From the NCBI GenBank assembly GCA_037953625.1, contig CM075649.1:77469290-77533289 (forward strand): a stretch of DNA of 64,000 nucleotides, written 5' to 3'. This stretch comes from Crotalaria pallida (Eukaryota > Streptophyta > Magnoliopsida > Fabales > Fabaceae). The notes under the pieces were generated by a model. That model was not told the origin of the DNA, did not search any database, and worked only from the letters and a program-made list of their open reading frames with translations. This document shows, one piece after another, positions 34,236-43,937 of the stretch (within the stretch, counting starts at the first letter, position 1; every line of letters starts with the position of its first letter). A program made the position numbers and the translations under genes.

Positions 34236-34661
34236 ATGGATCCGGTTAAGTTTACGTTCGACATCCGAGACGAAGGCAGATGGGAAGTGAACGACCGAGG
34301 TTGGGAGTGGCGTGGAGTCACAGAGGTTCACATCTACGATCCCAACCATACCCTTCGAGGAACGGCACCCGATACCCGCACTTGTTGCTTTGTGCGTTTG
34401 GATCTACAGACTGGTGGACCGGCAGACTACCATGGTGGGCATCCGATGCCTTTGCCTGCACGGATTGATCCCGAGGCTGAGGAGTTGGAAGAGTTGGACG
34501 AGGCTGTGAACGACTTACCGGATGAGGCATTCGATGCTATGGAATAAAGTGAACCAGAGGAAGACCCAGAGGAGGACATTGAGGAAGAGTTTCCGGATGC
34601 GGATGTGATTGAGATCGACCCGAGTGAGGCACCTCCCGTGGATCCATCGTCTTCAGCTTAG
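34236..34661 (+). pseudogene. distant relative of the LTR-encoded small protein, element D, interrupted
   Basis: The ATG at 34236 opens 103 codons to a TAA at 34545-34547; the same frame then continues to TAG at 34659-34661, giving 141 codons with one internal stop. The first part has GRWEVNDRGWEWRGVTEVHIYDPNHTL, matching in pattern the G-W...D...G-V-I-F--PN-L core of the A, B and H proteins. The part after the stop is acidic (EEDPEEDIEEEFPD), like their tails, but the STGSQW signature is absent. It occupies the same place, near the LTR 3' end on the sense strand, after acceptor-like caacctttag. Homology is probable, not certain. Confidence 0.5.
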
Positions 34662-35070
34662 TGAGCCCGTTGGTAGTTTCTTTACCTTAGTCGAAGTATT
34701 ATATTTCCTTGTATTCACTCAGCTAAACAGTTATGGTATCCTGATGTAATCCCCGAACCTATTTTAATGAATGTTATTTTGGGCATCACTGATTTCTTTT
34801 ATGAAAAAGAAATGGGCAATGATGATTAAGTTGAGAAGAATCAAGTTGCAAAGTGCGGTGTCATGTGACACTTCGGTTTGGAACTTGAAACTTAGCATGA
34901 TGTGTGAGAACGCTATTTTATTTGCGCAAGAGTTTTTGGAATATAACTTATTGGTTCTCATACTCGTGCTACTCAACCATGCTATGCGTTTATAAAAAAA
35001 ATGGCCCAAATTTTCACCATATTTTATTTAAAGTAATTATGGTTTCAGGTTGCCAAATCGGGGTGTTACA
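34662..35070 (+). repeat. element D LTR, 3' terminal segment
   Basis: AT-rich sequence between the ORF and the terminal GGGGTGTTACA. Open frames of 62-81 codons on both strands overlap one another and show no domain. Confidence 0.7.
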
Positions 35071-35811
35071 ACCCTTGTTTCGATGGTTGAAACCCTTATG
35101 CCTCTGTGAACCATAACCAGCTTGATTCTTCCTTTGTTGTCGATGTGCCTCTTCTTCCTTTTTATCATCTTCATACACTCAGCACATTTCTACTTAGGTA
35201 GGGAAACTTCTAATCTTTTGGTACCCAAAAGCTGATTTTATTTCAGGTTTCAGGCCACTTTCAAACTTTACGCATTTAGACCTTTCATCAGGGTTGAGTT
35301 GATAGTAAGGAGAATATTTCATCAACTCCTCAAATCTAGCAGCGTATTCTCCCACGCTCATATTCCCTTGTTTGAGTTGCATAAACTCCATCTCCAATTT
35401 ATTTCTCAAATCTTCAGGAAAATATTTATTGAGAAACTTCTCAATAAACACCTCCCAAGTTACAGCTCTTCCCTCATAATTCAGCAGTTGAGTGGTCTGA
35501 TGCCACCAATTTTCAGCTTCCCCATAAAGCATGAAACTAGCAAACTTCACCTTTTGCACATCCATGCATTCTAAAGCGCTAAAAATCTTATCTATCTCTT
35601 GAATCCATCGATTATCCTCTTCTGGTTTATGTCCTCCTTCAAACCTTGGACGGTTTAAGTTTCGGAACTCTGGAAAATTCTTAGATTCTGGAGGCTCAAC
35701 TAGACACGGCGGTGGTTGATTGTTTTGTTGCTGCTGGTGTTGCAGACCATCCAGCACATCTGTAAGTCTTTCTAGGATTTATGCCATGTGGTTATTGTTT
35801 CGGGTTGCCAT
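35071..35811 (-). pseudogene. gag: Gag (N-terminal part) of element B, broken
   Basis: The start ATG at 35811 gives MATRNNNHMA and then a TAA stop at codon 11 (35779-35781). The frame resumes and runs to about 35194 with a clear gag domain (KFASFMLYGEAENWWH; FIEKFLNKYFPEDLR; LKQGNMSVGEYAARFEELMKYSPYY), closely matching element H residues. A further stop and frame changes follow before D interrupts it at 35070, and coding sequence resumes at 22316. The primer-binding site and 5' LTR lie just upstream. Confidence 0.9.
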
Positions 35812-35974
35812 AGTATGCATGCACTATGGGTTTAGGGTTAGACTTCCTTCTAAGTAGAAGTATGTAAGACATACTTCAATAAAATATCCTAACACTAATT
35901 CCTAATATCCTAGATCACACCCAAGGATCAAGAATCTGGTTCATTGCTTAGGATAATTGTTCAAGACCATTTAT

Positions 35975-35986
35975 GCTCTGATACCA
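35975..35986 (-). other. primer-binding site of element B (initiator tRNA-Met)
   Basis: The minus strand reads TGGTATCAGAGC, five bases inside the 5' LTR start at 35992. Confidence 0.88.
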
Positions 35987-35991
35987 CCAAG

Positions 35992-36512
35992 TGTGACACC
36001 CTCGCTTATAACTCATTCGCTAAATAAATAAGTAAGTAGAAAGTTGGATAATATTAATGTGAAAGAATAGAGTCAAAATTTATGAAAAACTTTTTCCTTT
36101 CCTTTTTATACTATGTTTATTTAATAAAAATTCTTTCACTTGTATTATATCCAGTTCATTTTCAAATTTAAAATTGAGTACCTGCTTTGCTTAAAAATTT
36201 GCCGAAACGTTTTGGAGTTATTGATATGGTTGCGTTAAAATAATTTTAAAGAGACATCAATATGAAACAGTGCAACCATAATATATACATATAAAAGTAT
36301 CATCAGGTACATCATCAAAGTCAAGATAGCAGTAGTAGTACAAAAGTAGTACATAAAGTTTGAAAGATAAAATCTTGAGTCATCTCTCTCCAAAAATATA
36401 TACAATATAATACAAATCAAAATAAGAAAAGATGTATCAGAACTAGTCCATGATCCTCATCCACTAATCGCTGATCCACTAATCCACTAGTCCACTGATC
36501 CACAAAAGCTGA
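35992..36512 (-). repeat. element B 5' LTR, segment 1
   Basis: Starts TGTGACACCC and aligns with 2994-3274 plus 15829-16078 of the 3' LTR. It shows the uninterrupted pre-insertion sequence of J's target. It is cut by element C. Confidence 0.88.
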
Positions 36513-36872
36513 TGTTAGTTCCATGGTGAATGTTTTGATAATGACAAAAGGTTACAAAGTGTTTTGAACAAGCTACAAAGATGTTGATCAAGTTTCAAGT
36601 TCAACAAGCAACAACAAACATCAAGTGAAGAGAGAAAACAAGCTCATGAAGACTTAGTTTGAGTGTAATTGTAATTGTTTTATCTTTTGCCTCTCAAGCT
36701 TCTTAGGTCTTTTATTTGGGTAGAGTTAATAGAGGGTAGTGAATCTCTATCATAAGTCATGATTAAATCATAATTTGAGTTTTCACTTAACCTAAAATCA
36801 ATAGGTGGCTTAAAGGTTTGAAAGGAAAGGTTTAGTTTTGAGAAAACAAGTTTTAAACAAGTATCAGACATG

Positions 36873-36937
36873 TTTAATCGATTAAGAATATATTTAATCG
36901 ATTAGTACTCGATTAAGTGAAGATTTAATCGATTAAA
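36873..36937. repeat. paired palindromes of element C, promoter-proximal
   Basis: TTTAATCGATTAA-type sites have TCGA cores at 36878 and 36898 (20 bp) and at 36909 and 36929 (20 bp); the third site is degenerate (agtactcgattaag). They lie 80-140 bp upstream of the TATA-like box at 37015. Copies in the 3' LTR have cores at 41118 (now TTGA), 41138, 41149 and 41169. Confidence 0.92.
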
Positions 36938-37014
36938 CACTACTGAACTGGTTTTTTAAAATACGATTTTCACTTCTCAAAATCAGTTTTCAAGTGCTAC
37001 AACTTTTGGGTATG

Positions 37015-37023
37015 CTATATAAA
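37015..37023 (+). promoter_or_regulatory. TATA-like box of element C LTR
   Basis: ctatataaa about 500 bp into the LTR, after the first palindrome cluster; a leader-like sequence with ctattctctctcaatttc follows. Confidence 0.6.
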
Positions 37024-37872
37024 CCTTTTCCTAACCTTTGTGATTAATTAGAACACTTTCATAATCAATTTTACAAGAATCAAGCCACTCTATTCTCTCT
37101 CAATTTCAAAGATCAAAGCTTTCATATTTTCATATTCTTTGATCAAGAACCTTTGAATCTCTTATTGTGAATTGTCATAGCTATTGATTGAGATTCATAG
37201 GATTGTTATTGTGTTTTCTATTGTGTTGTAATCTTTGCAAGAAGGCAAGCCAACTACAACAAACAAGAAGCCTTGGTGTGTCGATTATCATCAAGCAAAT
37301 CTCATTGGAGAAGAAGAAAGTGTTGGTTGTGAATCAAGCAAAGTGAAGACTTGGTGTGTGGATTACCATCAAGAAATTGAAGACTTGTTGTGTCGATTAT
37401 CAACAAGGGGTAGAGGTTAGATTAGAGAGAAGATCAATAGGATTACAAGGCAAGGGTGTGGTATCTCTTGTAGGCTAGCAAGAAGGGAGTCTTGTGAGGC
37501 ATTTACTTGTAATTTGAGAACTCTAATTCCTCATAGTGAAGAATCTCTCTTGGTTGAAGAGGGGACTGGATGTAGCTTTCAAGCGGATGAAAGTGAACCA
37601 GGATAAATCACTGTGTCGTATCTCTAAACCCTTAACTCTTTACATTCAAGTCTTTAATTGTGTTCTTGGTTGAAAACCTAGAAAAGAGTGATTTTCATAA
37701 TTGATTGAATTGAATCTTTATTGTTCAAATTGATAAAGGGAAAATCATTTTCATAACTAGGATAATCAATAAGAATATAGGTGTTAATTGTTTTCGCTAT
37801 ATCTCTGATCTTACGTGTTGATTGATTGATTTTCGTATGCGATTGAAAAGTGATTTTTCAGTTTCTGATAGA

Positions 37873-37976
37873 TTTAATCGATTAAGTGTTCGTTTAATCG
37901 ATTAAGAACATATTTAATCGATTAGTACTCGATTAAATTGTAGTTTAATCGATTAAATTTCAGTTTAATCGATTAA
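37873..37976. repeat. paired palindromes of element C, downstream cluster
   Basis: TCGA cores at 37878, 37898 and 37918, then at 37929, 37949 and 37969: two runs of three with exactly 20 bp steps, offset by 11 bp between runs. The 3' LTR repeats this at 42119, 42139, 42159, 42170, 42190 and 42210. Confidence 0.93.
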
Positions 37977-38132
37977 GTGCTGTAGAATTTGCAAAAATCA
38001 TTTGTTTTGATTGTTTCGATTCATTTCTTTCGAAAATCTTTCAAGGTTTCTTTTAAACCTATTCAACCCCCCTTCTAGGTGTGTTCCTAGGGTTCCTTAG
38101 TTGTTTCAACCACCAATTGCGGTTTCCTCAAT

Positions 38133-38149
38133 TGGTATCAGAGCTCGGT
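38133..38149 (+). other. primer-binding site of element C (initiator tRNA-Met)
   Basis: TGGTATCAGAGCTCGGT begins two bases after the 5' LTR end; the first 12 bases match the complement of the initiator tRNA-Met 3' end. Confidence 0.88.
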
Positions 38150-38202
38150 CGAAAGACACGAGCATAAGAGCTTTTTCGTAAAGATCCTTTAAGAAAATCG
38201 CA

Positions 38203-39990
38203 ATGGGATTCGTACCCTTTGGTGGTGAAGGTTATTCGATAAATCGTCCTCCATTGTTTGCCGGAGAAGGCTATGCATATTGGAAAGTTATAATGAAAAT
38301 CTTTATCCAAGCCATAGATAGTGAAATTTGGAAAGTAGTTGAAAAAGGTCCTCATATCCCCTCTAGTTTAGTTGAAGGTGTAGAACAATTGATCCCCGAG
38401 GACAAGTGGAAAGATGATGATAGAAATAAAGTACAATATGATTATAAAGCAAATAATATCATCACATCCGCTTTATCCTATGACGAGTTCTTTAGAGTTT
38501 CTCAATGTTCTAGTGCTAAGGAAATGTGGGACACTTTACAAGTGACTCATGAAGGAACTAGTGAGGTTAGGAGAGCTAGATTGAATGCTTTACTGTGTGA
38601 TTATGAATTGTTTCAAATGCTTCCAAATGAATCTATTAATGATATGCAAAAGCGTTTTACTCATATTATTAACCATTTACTTGCTCTTGGTAAGACTTTC
38701 TTACAAGGTGAACTTTCTAACAAAGTGTTGAGATGTTTAGACAGGAATTGGCAACCAAAAGTAACGGCTATTGTTGAATCTTAGAATTTGGATGCTATGG
38801 ATCTAGCAACACTTTTCGGAAAGCTTCAATTACATGAAATGGAGCTTGGACGATTAAGTATCAATGAAGAGTCGGATAAGAACAAAGGAAGAAAGGGACT
38901 TGCTCTTAAAGTCAATAGATCATACAATAAGAAAGAGAGTTCCGATGATGATGATAGTGAAGATTCCGATTCGGATGTTGATGAAAAAGACATGAAACTT
39001 TTGCTAAGGAAGTTTGACAAATTTCTAAGGAGAAAAGGAAGGTTGAACAAAGACAAAGGTAAAGAGAAGGATTCTCCACACTACAAGACCAAGACTTCAA
39101 AAGAAGGTGTAGTTTGCCATGAATGTGGAAAAACCGGTCATCTCAAGTATTCGTGCTCTAGGTATCTCAAGAAGAAGGAGAAAGACAAGAAAAATTCTAA
39201 ATCTAAAAGAGCATACATAGTTTGGGATAGTGATGAAGATAACAAGAAAAGCACGTCGAGTAGTTCATCGGATAATGAAGAAGCCGCTTGTCTCAACTTG
39301 ATAACTCTAGTATATGATGAAGAACAAAGTTCAAATGATGAATCAAGTTATCAAATCGAGGAAAGTGATGTAAGTCATACTAAATCCGAAATTTCTTCTA
39401 AATATGAATTGTTATATAATGCTTATGAAGAAATGCATGAACAACTTGAAAAACTAGCTTTGAAAAACATTGAAAGAAAGAAGCTCATTTTGAAACATCA
39501 AAAAGAGATTTTAGAACTTCAAAAACAAGTTTATGAGCTTAATCTTGAAAATGAAACTCTTGATCTTATATATGCTAGTTCTTCTTGTGATTGTGCTAGT
39601 AGAGTGAATATTTTGGTTGATTGTGAGAATTGCAAGTTGCTCAAAGATGAAAATGCTATTTTGAAAAATAAGCTTGCAAGTTTCACAAATGGTGATATTA
39701 GATTGCGCACATTGTTAAATTTTCAAAGAGAAAATTCAAACAAGTTTGGTTTGGGTTATACTAATGCTAAGAGTAATTCTCATAGAAATGTTGTTGATTT
39801 TTCTAAAGTTGATTTCTCAAATGCTCCAACATGTTTCTATTGTGGTACTCATGGACATACTTCAAATGTGTGTTATATTAAAGTGCATGGTATACCTAAA
39901 GGAGATTTTTTTTGGATGAAAAAGGGTGAGAGTCCCTACACTAACAAAAATGGATCCAAAACCATTTGGATACCAAAAAGCAAAGCATGA
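38203..39990 (+). pseudogene. gag: Gag of element C with one internal stop
   Basis: The ATG at 38203 opens 193 codons (gag capsid region: NRPPLFAGEGYAYWKVIMKIF, then SSAKEMWDTLQVTHEG and MQKRFTHIINHLLALG, the UBN2-type fold of copia gag). A TAG at 38782-38784 interrupts, after which the same frame continues for 401 codons. This part has an acidic/serine-rich stretch, a CCHC zinc knuckle (CHECGKTGHLKYSC, from 39115), a long coiled coil rich in Leu/Lys/Glu, and a second CCHC knuckle (CFYCGTHGHTSNVC, from 39832). It ends at 39990 with no protease. Apart from the single stop the reading frame is clean, so the stop may be recent. Two widely spaced knuckles are notable. Confidence 0.85.
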
Positions 39991-40049
39991 TTGTTTTGTA
40001 GGTATGATTGAAGAGCAAAGGGCTTACAAGTGTTATTCATACATTTGCA

Positions 40050-40460
40050 TCTTCAATTGGTATTACATTTGCATCTCAAAAGAAGTCCTACAAATTTGGT
40101 ACAAGTGATATTGGTAAAAATTGATGATTATAATATCTTCTCAATTGGTATCTCCTCAATTTCTTTTCTAAAGTTCAATTGGTATCATTTAGTGATGATT
40201 AGATGATTATCATGCTTTTGTTGTTATTGAAGAAATATATCAATATATCTTATTTCTTTACATTGATGATATCTCAATTGGTATTATGACTTCTTAGTAT
40301 TTCTATTGGTTCATAATTCATTGTTATATTTTCTTGCCAATTGGTATCACATTTCAAAGTATAGTACTTTTTATATTTCAATTGATATCAATGTTGTGAA
40401 GAAATAGATGTGAATTTCTCTATTTTGGCTTAGTATTTTATATTTCAATTGGTATATATA
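40050..40460 (+). repeat. repeated PBS-like CAATTGGTAT motifs downstream of gag in element C
   Basis: CAATTGGTAT(C/T)A-like words occur at 40054, 40142, 40176, 40275, 40338 and 40446, with a variant caattgatatca near 40379. The element's own primer-binding site context is CAATTGGTATCAGAGC (38127-38144). No coding frame with domains is present in this stretch. Confidence 0.7.
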
Positions 40461-40469
40461 TTACTTTTT

Positions 40470-40752
40470 GATAATGCCAAAGGGGGAGAAATAGTATGTT
40501 TTGAAGAAACGATATTTTTGGAGAAATGGTATGTTTTGAAAAATGGGAGAAAGGTTGTTTTGTTGTTTTTATTTAGGTTGAGCTAAGTTGTTGAAGATAG
40601 GGGGAGAATCAAGCTTCTATCAATTGGATTTCAAATATCAAATGCATTGATTGAGGGGGAGCAAGTTTCTCACCAAGTGATCAAATTGTTAAAGCATCAA
40701 CAACTTCAATCAAATTCAAAACATGGTTTGTCATTTTCAAAAAGGGGGAGAT
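40470..40752 (+). promoter_or_regulatory. multiple polypurine tracts before the element C 3' LTR
   Basis: Polypurine runs with gggggag occur near 40489, 40598, 40654 and 40743. The last, aaaaagggggagat, abuts the 3' LTR and should be the functional one. Confidence 0.75.
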
Positions 40753-42372
40753 TGTTAGTTCCATGGTGAATGTTTTGATAATGACAAAAGGTTACAAAGT
40801 GTTTTGAACAAGCTACAAATATGTTGATCAAGTTTCAAGTTCAACAAGCAACAACAAACATCAAATGAAGAGAGAAAACAAGCTCATGAAGACTTAGTTT
40901 GAGTGTAATTGTAATTGTTTTATCTTTTGCCTCTCAAGCTTCTTAGGTCTTTTATTTGGGTAGAGTTAATAGAGGGTAGTGAATCTCTATCATAAGTCAT
41001 GATTAAATCATAATTTGAGTTTTCACTTAACCTAAAATCAATAGGTGGCTTAAAGGTTGGAAAGGAAAGGTTTAGTTTTGAGAAAACAAGTTTTAAACAA
41101 GTATCAGACATGTTTAATTGATTAAGAATATATTTAATCGATTAGTACTCGATTAAGTGAAGATTTAGTCGATTAAACACTGCTGAACTGGTTTTTTAAA
41201 ATACGATTTTTCACTTCTCAAAATCAGTTTTCAAGTGCTACAACTTTTGGGTATTCTATATAAACCTTTTCCTAACCTTTGTGATTAATTAGAACACTTT
41301 CATAATCAATTTTACAAGAATCAAACCACTCTATTCTCTCTCAATTTCAAAGATCAAAGCTTTCATATTTTCATATTCTTTGATCAAGAACCTTTGAATC
41401 TCTTATTGTGAATTGTCATAGCTATTGATTGAGATTCATAGGATTGTTATTGTGTTTTCTATTGTGTTGTAATATTTGCAAGAAGGCAAGCCAACTACAA
41501 CAAACAAGAAGCCTTGGTGTGTCGATTATCATCAAGCAAATCTCATTGGAGAAGAAGAAAGTCTTGGTTGTGAATCAAGCAAAGTGAAGACTTGGTGTGT
41601 GGATTATCATCAAGCAATTGAAGACTTGTTGTGTCGATTATCAACAAGGGGTAGAGGTTAGATTAGAGAGAAGATCAATAGGATTACAAGGCAAGGGTGT
41701 GGTATCTCTTGTAGGCTAGCAAGAAGGGAGTCTTGTGAGGCATTTACTTGTAATTTGAGAACTCTAATTCCTCATAGTGAAGAATCTCTCTTGGTTGAAG
41801 AGGGGACTGGATGTAGCTTTCAAGCGGATGAAAGTGAACCAGGATAAATCACTGTGTCGTATCTCTAAACCCTTAAATCTTTACATTCAAGTCTTTAATT
41901 GTGTTCTTGGTTGAAAACCTAGAAAAGAGTGATTTTCATAATTGATTGAATTGAATCTTTATTGTTCAAATTGATAAAGGGAAAATCATTTTCATAACTA
42001 GGATAATCAATAAGAATATAGGTGTTAATTGTTTTCGCTGTATCTCTGATCTTACGTGTTGATTGATTGATTTTTGTATGCGATTGAAAAGTGATTTTTC
42101 AGTTTCTGATAGATTTAATCGATTAAGTGTTCGTTTAATCGATTAAGAACATATTTAATCGATTAGTACTCGATTAAATTGCAGGTTAATCGATTAAATT
42201 TCAGTTTAATCGATTAAGTGCTGTAGAATTTGCAAAAATCATTTGTTTTGATTGTTTCGATTCATTTCTTTAGAAAATCTATCAAGGTTTCTTTTACACC
42301 TATTCAACCCCCCCTTCTAGGTGTGTTCCTAGGGTTCCTTAGTTGTTTCAACCACCAATTGCGGTTTCCTCA
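40753..42372 (+). repeat. element C 3' LTR (1620 bp)
   Basis: A near-identical copy of 36513-38130, with the same palindrome arrangement and the same ends. Target duplication GCTGA follows at 42373. Confidence 0.92.
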
Positions 42373-42475
42373 GCTGAAAGTCTCTAACCTCCCCTCATGA
42401 TCCACGTCCTGCCCATACTCCTGGGTCATCCACACGCCATTGACTACCGGTCGACTGATCCTCATGGGCCCTATC
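42373..42475 (-). repeat. element B 5' LTR, segment 2
   Basis: Continues the B LTR sequence after C, matching 16069-16174. It encodes the C-terminal signature (HEDQSTGSQWRVDDP) of the LTR protein and then ends at G, with ctatc (42471-42475) as the likely target site. The remainder of this LTR is not found in the window. Confidence 0.82.
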
Positions 42476-43937
42476 TGTCGTGTCCTTAATCAAGATCAAC
42501 CTTGAAGCTATGGAAGAACTTCGAAGAATGATCCTAATCAAGAGTTTAATGTCGGACTTTTAGGATTTCTGTATATCTAGTTAGGATAAACAAGTTCTCC
42601 CTAGTCAACAACGTGTGTGCTAGTGTCAATTAGGGATGAGAAGACGTACCTTAGCCCCTATAGCATGGTGGTTCTTATAGGGGATTACCTATGTGCTGTG
42701 GGCTGTTCTGATAAGGCTTCTGAAGAGGAAGAATTCAAATAGGATTCGTAGAGGTTATGATAAGATCATATCCGTAAATCCTGTAAGCGATAGACTTCAT
42801 CCAATATGGTTTTTATCTAACCAAGATTCGTGGGAATCTAGGAGAAGTAGTTAAGCGTGATGAGACTGTTAATGATAAAGATAAGGATGAGAATCCTGTG
42901 CTCGGGGTTAATCTCATCAACATTCAACATCTCTAGGAAAACCCTGTTTGCTTGGTGTATCATTCCGACCGTAGGCCTTGTCCCAATGTCTAAAGGGTCA
43001 GACTAAAGGGACTTAGGTCGGGTAATGCTCGGTCTACTACAGGTCCACTACATAAGCCCCCCAAGCTCGGTGGGGTGATTTGAGCCCTGCCGAGTTGATG
43101 AGACGAATGAACTGTTTGCCGATCAAAATCGAGTATTGCTAAGGGGAAGAGAGATCCGATCGTTTTTAGTGCGTCTATCAGGGTTGTCCCTTCATTTGAC
43201 AGCGAAGTGACCTTTCGATTCTTCTGTAGCTTCCACGTGTCCTTTCTAGCACCGGGAAATGAAACGTTATGATTTCAAATTTTCAGGAAAGGCCACGTAT
43301 TCAGTTTTAACACGAATGGGCCTTTATTGATTCGGCCCAAATCCTTGGGATAGTGGAGGGAACTTTCTAAAACAAATTTCGGGGAGCGGTTTCTCAATGT
43401 TCATTTCATCTGATAATCAAAATTAGAAACTCCTCAAGTACTTCTCTCTCCTTCTTGCATCATTTTTCTGGAGTTCGATGAGCAGATTCAGGGGCCACCA
43501 AAGGAATTCTTGCAGCGATTTCAATTTTCTTCCTTGCATTAAGCCTACTCCCAGTTCACTGATCTTCATAACTTCTTTAGTTTCTTGATCATCCATCATC
43601 TAACAGGTAACGAACTCGTTCTTTCTTTATTTTCTCTCTCTTCTTTGCAAGCTTATGAACTTCTGCATGTGATTGCTTCTGTCATCTGCTATGGGTTTTG
43701 TGCTTAGAATTTCCATTATTGCGCCTTAGCATTAGCCATGCACGCCCCTTTTTGGATTTTGAATGAAATCTAGGGTTCGCTGAAAACCCAACACTGTTCA
43801 CCAGTATAACCCTTTGTCTTTTGAAATTCCGTGCTCTTCTTTGTTGTTTGTTGAGCGATCGCCATAGTGTTCCTTAGGATTATTTTATGTTTTGTTGCGC
43901 TTAATTTCTTAGGGTTTGGACCGAAGCTGTGGTAGGC
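42476..43937 (+). other. element G 5' non-coding region
   Basis: No coding frame is seen. A likely 5' UTR intron runs from 43607 (AACAG|GTAACG) to 43935 (GTGGTAG), placing the first ATG two bases after the acceptor. Upstream sequence includes a short inverted 'agctcggtgggg...gccgag' stretch near 43060-43100. Confidence 0.5.

Larger units (their letters stand above)
22317..35070 (+). mobile_element. element D: very long solo LTR (about 5.66 kb without its insert)
   Basis: Starts TGTAACATCCC and ends GGGGTGTTACA (near-perfect terminal inverted repeat), flanked by the perfect duplication ACCCT (22312-22316 and 35071-35075). Removing E leaves 22317-24794 plus 31887-35070, which contain no primer-binding site, polypurine tract or gag-pol. 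A TATA-like cttataac at 23186-23193 follows cis sequence, and a distant relative of the LTR protein lies near the 3' end at 34236. The size is unusual but the termini and duplication are clear. It lacks the paired palindromes. Confidence 0.78.
36513..38130 (+). repeat. element C 5' LTR (1618 bp)
   Basis: Runs from TGTTAGTTCC to GGTTTCCTCA. It contains palindrome clusters at 36873-36937 and 37873-37976, a TATA-like box at 37015-37023, and a thrice-repeated phrase tgtgtcgattatcatcaagc with variants (37277-37410). The two LTRs differ at only about one base in a hundred. Confidence 0.92.
36513..42372 (+). mobile_element. element C: gag-only Ty1/copia-type retrotransposon
   Basis: LTRs at 36513-38130 and 40753-42372, flanked by the perfect duplication GCTGA (36508-36512, 42373-42377). 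A tRNA-Met primer-binding site, a gag ORF with two zinc knuckles, and a polypurine tract are present, but there is no protease, integrase or reverse transcriptase in the 2.6-kb interior. The gag type, LTR size and repeated gggggag tracts resemble the SIRE/Maximus group. It must have moved with enzymes from another element. Confidence 0.88.
2994..42475 (-). mobile_element. element B: old Ty3/gypsy chromovirus (Tekay/Del-like), outermost nest layer
   Basis: The 3' LTR lies at 2994-3274 plus 15829-18676, gag-pol at 18718-22316 plus 35076-35811, the primer-binding site at 35975-35986, and the 5' LTR starts at 35992. Parts of the two LTRs align (for example 2994-3274 with 35992-36258) but differ at roughly one base in ten, so B is the oldest insertion. 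It is split by J in the 3' LTR, D in gag, and C and G in the 5' LTR. The right end of the 5' LTR is not in this window and presumably lies past 64000. Removing the inserts restores continuous LTR and coding sequence, which proves the nesting. Confidence 0.9.

Noticed and set aside
37235..37420. 61-codon frame with repeated WCVDYHQ in the element C LTR
   Set aside because: It reflects a thrice-repeated DNA phrase, lacks any other feature of a protein, and the two LTR copies are too similar to test for selection.
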